DNA from: JBCCGE01 sp039029455
GTDB taxonomy: Bacteria > Pseudomonadota > Gammaproteobacteria > Arenicellales > Poriferihabitantaceae
NCBI GenBank assembly: GCA_039029455.1
Contig: JBCCGE010000057.1
Span: 1-20,075, forward strand
Length of the DNA: 20,075 nucleotides
Direction: 5' to 3'
Of this stretch, positions 15,117 to 20,075 are shown piece by piece; positions within the stretch are counted from its first letter, which is position 1; each line of letters starts with the position of its first letter. Below the pieces are notes generated by a model. The model ran no database searches. It saw nothing but the letters and a program-made list of their open reading frames with translations, and had not been told where the DNA came from. The position numbers and the translations under genes were made by a program.

Positions 15117-15824
15117 TTAGGAAGTGAGATCGTCCGGCTGCCATCTGTATCCTACCCCAAAAACCGTCTGTATCATGTTGAACTGGGCATCCACTTCCTT
15201 GAATTTTTTTCGAATCCGTCGGACGTAACCATTTATCGTATTCTTCTCGACGTAACTTTGCCGTGTGGTCTGCATTAAGGCTTCATACGTTTTTACGTGC
15301 CCTGGATTGCGAGCCAGAGCCTCGATCAGCCAGAATTCCGTTAATGTCAGGCTGAGCAACTGGCCTTTCCAGGTCACTGACATACTGTTCTGGTCCAGCT
15401 CCAGATGCCCCAGAATCAAAGCAGAAGGTTGCTGATTATCTGTTTGCAATGCCGTGGCAATTCGGAACAACGACGACACTCTGACAGCCAGAAATTGCAG
15501 ATTGACCGGTTTGGTAATGTAGTCCCAGGCATCGAGACGCAGACCCGATACTCGATCGATATCGCTGTCGCGCGCCGTAAGAAAAATGATCGGCATGTGC
15601 GGAGCTTTGACTCGGAGTTCCCGGCATAAATCGAAGCCACCGTCGATTTCATCCTCAAGCATTATGTCCAGAATGGCCAGATCGGGAAGATTGCGCTGAA
15701 AACCCTGCAGCGCACCGCCTTTATTGCCGTACGTCTGTACAGTGTAGCCGTGAGACCGCAGGATATCGGCGTAATTCTCCCTTTGGTCTGAGTCGTCTTC
15801 GACAATTGCGATGGTTCTGGACAT
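15117..15824 (-). CDS. OmpR-type response regulator, probably PdsR partner
   Basis: The 235-residue protein has a receiver domain (about 1-120) with acidic pocket Asp10-Asp11, phospho-acceptor Asp53 (AILDIM), Thr83 (FLTARD) and Lys105 (DYITKP). The winged-helix DNA-binding domain is at about 135-228, with LTLTEFWLIEALARNPGHVK, a recognition helix in NTINGYVRRIRKKF and the final wing FGVGYRW. ENYADILRSHGYTVQTYGN, EIDGGFDLCREL and DAQFNMIQTVFGVGYRW resemble the marine sortase-system regulator family (TIGR03787) as I remember it. It should be phosphorylated by the kinase encoded immediately downstream and bind DNA. The start is ATG 15824, which lacks a Shine-Dalgarno match on its own strand. The divergent region upstream contains an operator-like dyad. 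Confidence 0.93.
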   Translation of the reverse strand: MSRTIAIVEDDSDQRENYADILRSHGYTVQTYGNKGGALQGFQRNLPDLAILDIMLEDEIDGGFDLCRELRVKAPHMPIIFLTARDSDIDRVSGLRLDAWDYITKPVNLQFLAVRVSSLFRIATALQTDNQQPSALILGHLELDQNSMSVTWKGQLLSLTLTEFWLIEALARNPGHVKTYEALMQTTRQSYVEKNTINGYVRRIRKKFKEVDAQFNMIQTVFGVGYRWQPDDLTS

Positions 15825-16168
15825 GTAATCGGAGGAAATCTGGAATTAAGAATGACAAGGGTTTCGGGCGCGCGCAGTATAGCCAAAAGGCAGCGGTATG
15901 TGGTTTCCATCGCCAAAACCCCGACACACTGCCATAAGAATACCATTTATTACCCGTGATCTTGCCATTCCACAAGGTTGTAATCAGCGTTACCCAGTTG
16001 GGCTGATGTTGTTGATCAGACTCAGGTTTCGATCTGAGACGACCGGGAAAGAAGTGCGGCGGTGCGTTTTGGTGCTGTCGCCGATTTGAGACAGATTGTC
16101 AGAACAGGATGTGTTCTGAAACAGTTCTGGTTTCAAGCGGTAAATACAACCGATTAAGTGTGAGTGTT
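15825..16168. other. Divergent regulatory region, 344 bases
   Basis: This lies between the response regulator (minus) and the small gene at 16169 (plus). I see no gene in it. It holds a CTCAG/CTGAG stem (16021-16038) and the stronger dyad described separately. No sigma-70 promoter is clear in either direction. Confidence 0.5.
16099..16119. promoter_or_regulatory. Operator-like dyad TCAGAACA-N5-TGTTCTGA plus half site
   Basis: Perfect 8-base arms (16099-16106 and 16112-16119) surround GGATG. A further GTTCTG (16124-16129) repeats the right half 11 bases downstream, close to one helical turn. The site lies 50-70 bases before the small gene and 275 bases before the regulator start. It may bind a dimeric regulator, perhaps the adjacent one. 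Confidence 0.45.
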
Positions 16169-16360
16169 ATGAGTAAAGCCGTAATTGATCGAAGCGACGC
16201 TGCAAATAAAGTTTTCATCCCGATCACGGATGAAATGCTTTACAAGTATCCGGAGCTGATTACGTCACCGTTACGACCTTATCAGATTGATGACCCCTGT
16301 TTTCACTGGCTGGGCGTTGAAATCGAGCCACCTGTTGAGGATTTCGCGAAAGCGTCCTAA
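16169..16360 (+). CDS. Small conserved-looking protein of unknown function
   Basis: I do not recognise this 63-residue protein. It is acidic, with VFIPITDEMLYKYPELITSP in the middle and LRPYQIDDPCFHWLGVEIEPP towards the end, a proline-, aromatic- and acid-rich composition unlike random frame translation. There is no signal peptide or membrane segment. ATG 16169 follows GTGTGAG, a weak ribosome binding site; the frame is open upstream to 16109 but without better starts. It stands alone between an operator-like dyad and a terminator-like hairpin, so it is probably its own transcript. It could relate to the adjacent two-component system or be independent. Confidence 0.6.
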   Translation: MSKAVIDRSDAANKVFIPITDEMLYKYPELITSPLRPYQIDDPCFHWLGVEIEPPVEDFAKAS

Positions 16361-16389
16361 CTGAGCGTCGAGCGGGTGTCTGTGCGGGA

Positions 16390-16422
16390 AACGATCTGAC
16401 GCGATCGTTCATAAGGCTTTTT
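16390..16422 (+). terminator. Possible terminator of the small gene
   Basis: AACGATC (16390-16396) pairs with GATCGTT (16403-16409) around TGACGC. A run of five T begins eight bases after the stem (16418-16422), too far for a classical intrinsic terminator, so this is weak. Confidence 0.3.
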
Positions 16423-16619
16423 CGCGCTTTCTGAGCTTATTCTGCGCTAATTGCGGGTGGCAGGACGCCGGCTCTTCTCTTGTTGTAAGCACGCCCTGAT
16501 TGTCAGTATTCGTTCGTCGATCGACGTCGCACGCGGTGCCGCTGGCAATCTGCTGAATTCATGCTACCTGTTTGTAAACGTACAGAGTCGATCTGTGGAC
16601 TCACATATTTCCCGAACCG

Positions 16620-16647
16620 CTTGGAAATACGGTGACCCGCCCCATAT
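16620..16647 (+). promoter_or_regulatory. Sigma-32 (heat-shock) type promoter of lon
   Basis: CTTGGAAA (-35, 16620-16627) and CCCCATAT (-10, 16640-16647) match the RpoH consensus CTTGAAA / CCCCATnT. Fourteen bases separate the six-base -35 core from CCCCAT, within the usual range. Transcription would begin near 16655 and give a leader of about 25 bases before the lon ATG. Confidence 0.75.
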
Positions 16648-16679
16648 CCTGTTCATAACTAACGAAATGGCAGGTTCTG

Positions 16680-19097
16680 ATGAACGATTCAAATGTCACC
16701 AACAACGATGTCAGTGTTGACGGTGAAATCGTTACGGAGATAGCGCGAGCAGAAGATGTCCTGCCCGGTGTGATCCATCTGATTCCACTTGAAAAGAAAC
16801 CGTTTTTCCCTGGGCAAGTACTGCCTCTGATTCTGAGTTCAGAGCGATGGGGTGATACGTTGCAGCAGATTCATCAGTCGGGCCAGCCATTGATCGGCGT
16901 CGTATTCTCTGACGGAGTTGCGCCGGATCAGGTGACCGCCGAAGATTTCCGTATCATGGGTACTGTGTGTCGAATTCACCAGACAGAAAAACACGACGAG
17001 CAGCTGCATGTCGTTCTGGCCGGTATGCAGAGGTTCAAAATTGATCAGTGGGTCAGTCGCGAAAGACCGTATCAGGCACAGGTCAGCTACTTTCCGGAAA
17101 CCGGTGCACGTGACAGCACAGAAATCAGAGCGTACACCACCGCACTGGTTAATATTATCAAGGAGTTGTTGCCGCTTAATCCCATGTACGGTGAAGAGCT
17201 GAAGATGTACATGAATTATTTCGGTACCAACGATCCGTCCCGACTGGCAGATTTTGGGGCCAGTCTGACCACGGCATCACCGGCCGACATGCAGGACATT
17301 CTGGAAACGGTGGAGTTGCTGCCGCGAATGGAAAAAACTGTTGTACTGCTGCAGAAAGAGCTGGAAGTCGCCAAGACACAGACCGAGATCAGGCAGCATG
17401 TCGAAGGTGAGGTGACTCAGCATCAGCGGCAAATGTTTCTGCGTGAACAACTGAAGTACATTCAGCAGGAACTCGGTATTTCAAAAGACGACCGGGTTGC
17501 GGAAATCGAGGCTTTTCGAGAGAAACTTGAGTCGCGAGTGGTGCCTGAAGGCGCGATGAAGCGGATTGACGAAGAACTTGAGAAGATGGCTATTCTCGAG
17601 CGCGGATCGCCAGAATACACGGTAACGCGCAATTATCTTGATTGGCTCACGAGTATTCCCTGGGGCACACACAGTGATGATGTTCTGGATCTCGATCACG
17701 CTCGGCGAACTCTGGATGGAGATCACGAGGGGCTCGAAGACGTCAAGCAAAGGATTCTCGAGTTTGTCGGTGTGGGCAAACTGAAAGGACAGGTCGCCGG
17801 TTCGATTATGTTACTTGTAGGCCCGCCTGGCGTTGGCAAAACGTCGCTGGGTCGTTCTATTGCTACTGCTCTCGGTCGCTCGTTTTATCGATTCTCTCTG
17901 GGCGGGATGCGGGATGAAGCGGAGATCAAGGGGCACCGGCGAACCTACATCGGAGCTCTTCCCGGGAAACTGATTCAGGCTCTGAGAGAATGCGAGACCT
18001 CCAATCCGGTCATAATGCTGGATGAGATAGACAAAATTGGCGCATCATTCCACGGTGATCCTGCATCCGCACTATTGGAGGTTCTGGATCCCGAACAGAA
18101 TAAGGACTTTCTTGACCACTTTCTTGATGTTCGGGTCGATTTGTCAAAAGTCCTTTTCATTTGCACCGCGAACCAGCTCGACACGGTGCCGGGACCACTG
18201 CTCGATCGTATGGAAATAATTCGACTGGCCGGATATCTCACCGATGAAAAAGTGGCGATTGCCCGGAAGCACCTGCTTCCGCGTCAACTGGAGCGAGCAG
18301 GCCTTAAAAAACGCGGGCAGTTACGTGTGGACACGGCGGCGATCAGAAAGATTGTGGAGCGGTACGCACGCGAAGCAGGCGTTCGGAAGCTTGAGAAACT
18401 GCTGGGCACAATCTGTCGTAAGGTGGTTATGCAGGTCTTACGGATTGAACAAAAGAAAAAGCGAGCCAAGACAGACAAGTTACCCGTTCATGTTCGCGCC
18501 AGTGATGTTGAAAGCTATCTTGGGCAGACTGTCTTCGATGACGAACAGCCTATACAGGGCGTGGGGGTTGTGACCGGACTGGCCTGGACCTCGCTGGGAG
18601 GAGCGACTCTGGATATTGAGGCATCCAAAAGTCACCAGTTCGCGCGAGGATTCAAACTGACCGGACAGTTGGGCGATGTGATGCGAGAGTCGGCAGAAAT
18701 CGCCTACAGCTATGCTCTTGGTAATGCCAGCACACTGGGCATTGATCCGACCTATTTTGAAGACACCATGATTCACCTGCATGTGCCTGCCGGTGCCACA
18801 CCGAAAGACGGTCCCAGCGCGGGTGTGACCATGACGTCCGCACTGATCTCGCTGGCAAAAGGTCGACCGATTAAAAAAGGCATTGCAATGACCGGTGAAA
18901 TATCTCTGACGGGTCAGGTTCTGCCGGTTGGTGGTATCAAAGAGAAGGTGATTGCAGCCAAGCGGGCAAAAATTCGGAGACTGATTTTGCCTGCAGCCAA
19001 TAGGGGCGATTTCGAGGAATTGCCCAACGATATTCGCAAAGGACTGGTGGTATCCTTTGCCACTACCTATAACGATGTATTGACGGCCCTCTGGTAA
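16680..19097 (+). CDS. lon: ATP-dependent Lon protease (AsrA-like type)
   Basis: The 805-residue enzyme unfolds and degrades misfolded and regulatory proteins in the cytoplasm as a hexamer. The N-terminal substrate-binding domain covers about 30-225 and a coiled-coil arm about 225-310 (QMFLREQLKYIQQELG). The AAA+ module has Walker A GPPGVGKT 381-388, Walker B VIMLDE 444-449 and sensor segment FICTANQLD. The protease domain has catalytic Ser713 in KDGPSAG and Lys756 in GGIKEKVIAAKR, 43 residues apart as in E. coli Lon. Residues 620-780 read very like the second Lon of Pseudomonas aeruginosa, the heat-inducible AsrA (PA0779), so this may not be the organism's only Lon. ATG 16680 follows GGCAGG by five bases. 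A heat-shock promoter precedes it, and yaaA follows after 10 bases. Confidence 0.97.
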   Translation: MNDSNVTNNDVSVDGEIVTEIARAEDVLPGVIHLIPLEKKPFFPGQVLPLILSSERWGDTLQQIHQSGQPLIGVVFSDGVAPDQVTAEDFRIMGTVCRIHQTEKHDEQLHVVLAGMQRFKIDQWVSRERPYQAQVSYFPETGARDSTEIRAYTTALVNIIKELLPLNPMYGEELKMYMNYFGTNDPSRLADFGASLTTASPADMQDILETVELLPRMEKTVVLLQKELEVAKTQTEIRQHVEGEVTQHQRQMFLREQLKYIQQELGISKDDRVAEIEAFREKLESRVVPEGAMKRIDEELEKMAILERGSPEYTVTRNYLDWLTSIPWGTHSDDVLDLDHARRTLDGDHEGLEDVKQRILEFVGVGKLKGQVAGSIMLLVGPPGVGKTSLGRSIATALGRSFYRFSLGGMRDEAEIKGHRRTYIGALPGKLIQALRECETSNPVIMLDEIDKIGASFHGDPASALLEVLDPEQNKDFLDHFLDVRVDLSKVLFICTANQLDTVPGPLLDRMEIIRLAGYLTDEKVAIARKHLLPRQLERAGLKKRGQLRVDTAAIRKIVERYAREAGVRKLEKLLGTICRKVVMQVLRIEQKKKRAKTDKLPVHVRASDVESYLGQTVFDDEQPIQGVGVVTGLAWTSLGGATLDIEASKSHQFARGFKLTGQLGDVMRESAEIAYSYALGNASTLGIDPTYFEDTMIHLHVPAGATPKDGPSAGVTMTSALISLAKGRPIKKGIAMTGEISLTGQVLPVGGIKEKVIAAKRAKIRRLILPAANRGDFEELPNDIRKGLVVSFATTYNDVLTALW

Positions 19098-19107
19098 ACG
19101 AATTCTT

Positions 19108-19878
19108 ATGCTGATCGTCCTCTCACCTGCAAAAACTCTGAATTTCGACTCACCTTTACCAAGTACACGGGCCACCCAGCCCGCTCTGCTCGATCAAAGC
19201 GAAGTGCTGATTGAGACATTGTCAGCGTATTCACCAAATCGGCTGGGAAAACTGATGGGGATCAGTCACAGTCTGGCTGAACTGAATGTCGAGAGAAATC
19301 TGTCCTGGCACCGACCGTTTACGAAAAAGAATGCGCGACCGGCAATGTGGGCATTTCAGGGTGATGTGTATCAGGGCTTGCAGGCCTGGTCTTTTGACAA
19401 GACCCAAATTGACTATGGCCAGAAGCACCTGCGGATATTGTCCGGTTTATACGGACTGCTGAGGCCGCTCGATCTGATGCAGCCGTATCGACTGGAAATG
19501 GGTACAAAATTGAACAACCCCGGCGGCAAAAATCTCTACGAGTTTTGGGGCGACAAGTTGGTGTCCATGCTGAACAGGCAACTTGCGGCGACGCGTTCGG
19601 ACACTCTGTTGAATCTGGCCTCCAATGAGTATTTCAGCGCGGTGAACCGTGACCTTCTCAGGTCCGATATCATTTCTCCTGTGTTCAGAGACTGGAAAAA
19701 CGGCGAATACAAAATGATCAGTTTTTTTGCAAAAAAAGCACGCGGATCAATGGCTGCGTGGGTGATCAAAAACCAAATTCGAAGTTCCAGCGAATTGTCC
19801 CGTTTTTCCGAGGACGGGTATCGATTCAGCAAACGCGATTCCAAACCGGGCAGCCCCGTATTTTTGCGTAAACAATAA
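19108..19878 (+). CDS. yaaA: YaaA family peroxide-stress protein (DUF328/UPF0246)
   Basis: The 256-residue protein (258 in E. coli) has the family start MLIVLSPAKTLNFDSPL and the conserved blocks AFQGDVYQGL, LSGLYGLLRPLDLMQPYRLEMGT, NLASNEYFSAV and FAKKARGSMAAW. In E. coli YaaA is induced by OxyR, limits free iron during hydrogen peroxide stress and binds DNA through a helix-hairpin-helix-like element; the biochemical activity is not settled. ATG 19108 comes 10 bases after the lon stop with almost no ribosome binding site, so it is probably read from the lon transcript by coupling, which would place it under heat-shock control. The sequence is full length with no interruption. Confidence 0.95.
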   Translation: MLIVLSPAKTLNFDSPLPSTRATQPALLDQSEVLIETLSAYSPNRLGKLMGISHSLAELNVERNLSWHRPFTKKNARPAMWAFQGDVYQGLQAWSFDKTQIDYGQKHLRILSGLYGLLRPLDLMQPYRLEMGTKLNNPGGKNLYEFWGDKLVSMLNRQLAATRSDTLLNLASNEYFSAVNRDLLRSDIISPVFRDWKNGEYKMISFFAKKARGSMAAWVIKNQIRSSSELSRFSEDGYRFSKRDSKPGSPVFLRKQ

Positions 19879-19889
19879 ACTAAAATCGG

Positions 19890-19905
19890 ACCTGCGAGCA
19901 GGTTT
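19890..19905 (+). terminator. Weak terminator candidate after yaaA
   Basis: ACCTG and CAGGT form a five-base stem around CGAG, followed by only three T. It is the only hairpin right after yaaA and is marginal as an intrinsic terminator. Confidence 0.3.
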
Positions 19906-19971
19906 ACGCGTTCGGGTTACGCGCTGACTTACTGCGGCGACAGTCTATAGCGCTCATAAATCTTTTCACAA

Positions 19972-20075
19972 TTATTCGTAGCGGCGACCCTGATACTCAA
20001 TCCAGCCTCCCGGATGTCGACCCGCGGGATCATGATGGGTCCAGTGCACAACTCCTCCTTTCTCATTCCATTCAA
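19972..20075 (-). CDS. C-terminal end of a probable DUF3465 protein (partial)
   Basis: On the minus strand an open frame enters from the right edge and ends at TAA 19974-19972. Its 33 visible codons include VVHWTHHDPAGRHPGG followed by WIEYQGRRYE. This resembles the C-terminal signature of DUF3465 proteins, small secreted proteins with a 'v.WTHHDp.grh..GW....g..Y' ending, sometimes likened to DNA- or nucleic-acid-binding OB-like folds. Only the tail is visible, so length, signal peptide and start cannot be judged. It converges with yaaA. Confidence 0.6.
   Translation of the reverse strand, partial: EWNEKGGVVHWTHHDPAGRHPGGWIEYQGRRYE

Larger units (their letters stand above)
16361..16679 (+). 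other. Intergenic region upstream of lon, 319 bases
   Basis: No credible gene is seen. The left part holds a hairpin after the small gene and the right end holds a sigma-32-like promoter for lon; an 89-codon open frame beginning at 16451 has no family motif and overlaps that promoter, so I reject it. The middle, about 16425-16615, shows nothing I can name. Confidence 0.5.

Noticed and set aside
16451..16720. 89-residue open frame running into the lon start
   Set aside because: It overlaps the sigma-32-like promoter and the beginning of lon in another frame and has no convincing protein character.
18480..19175. 231-residue minus-strand open frame opposite the lon protease domain and yaaA start
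   Set aside because: It is antisense to highly conserved catalytic sequence of Lon; its translation is rich in Cys, His, Arg and Gln with no recognisable domain, typical of a shadow frame.

Overview
The window looks like chromosomal DNA of a free-living, probably marine gammaproteobacterium with roughly balanced GC (judged by eye). Three things point there: the block polA / LOG-family gene / DUF2782 gene, a second-type Lon close to Pseudomonas AsrA in motif wording, and a kinase-regulator pair resembling the PdsS/PdsR pair of the proteobacterial dedicated sortase systems. No rRNA, tRNA, CRISPR array, phage or transposase gene was seen. One short non-coding MITE-like element is present.

Layout. 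1-82: tail of a plus-strand gene, probably pyruvate kinase. 218-1102: DMT/EamA transporter. 1134-2519 (minus): membrane histidine kinase without an adjacent regulator. 2860-3807: ATP-grasp protein with tubulin-tyrosine-ligase (TTL) motifs, the least expected gene here. 4058-5910: an SDR whose catalytic Tyr is Phe, and a YghU-type glutathione transferase, both with TTG starts. 6054-7205 (minus): cyclopropane fatty acid synthase. 7398-8218 (minus): two tandem parvulin isomerase paralogues separated by a strong bidirectional terminator. 8278-10995 (minus): DNA polymerase I. 11077-12660 (plus): LOG-family protein, a long hairpin, a DUF2782 secreted protein and an unrecognised four-cysteine secreted protein. 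12698-12843: MITE-like inverted-repeat element. 12867-15824 (minus): two-component pair (regulator then kinase). 16169-16360: small unknown protein. 16620-19878: sigma-32-like promoter, Lon protease and YaaA, a probable stress operon. 19972-20075 (minus): tail of a probable DUF3465 gene.

Functionally this is mostly housekeeping and stress physiology: DNA replication and repair (PolA), protein quality control (Lon, parvulins), peroxide and thiol stress (YaaA, YghU) and membrane adaptation (Cfa). Two separate sensor kinases are embedded in it. The items most worth following are the bacterial TTL-like ligase, the sortase-type two-component pair with no sortase in view, the MITE, and the operator-like dyad in the divergent region between the regulator and the small gene upstream of lon.
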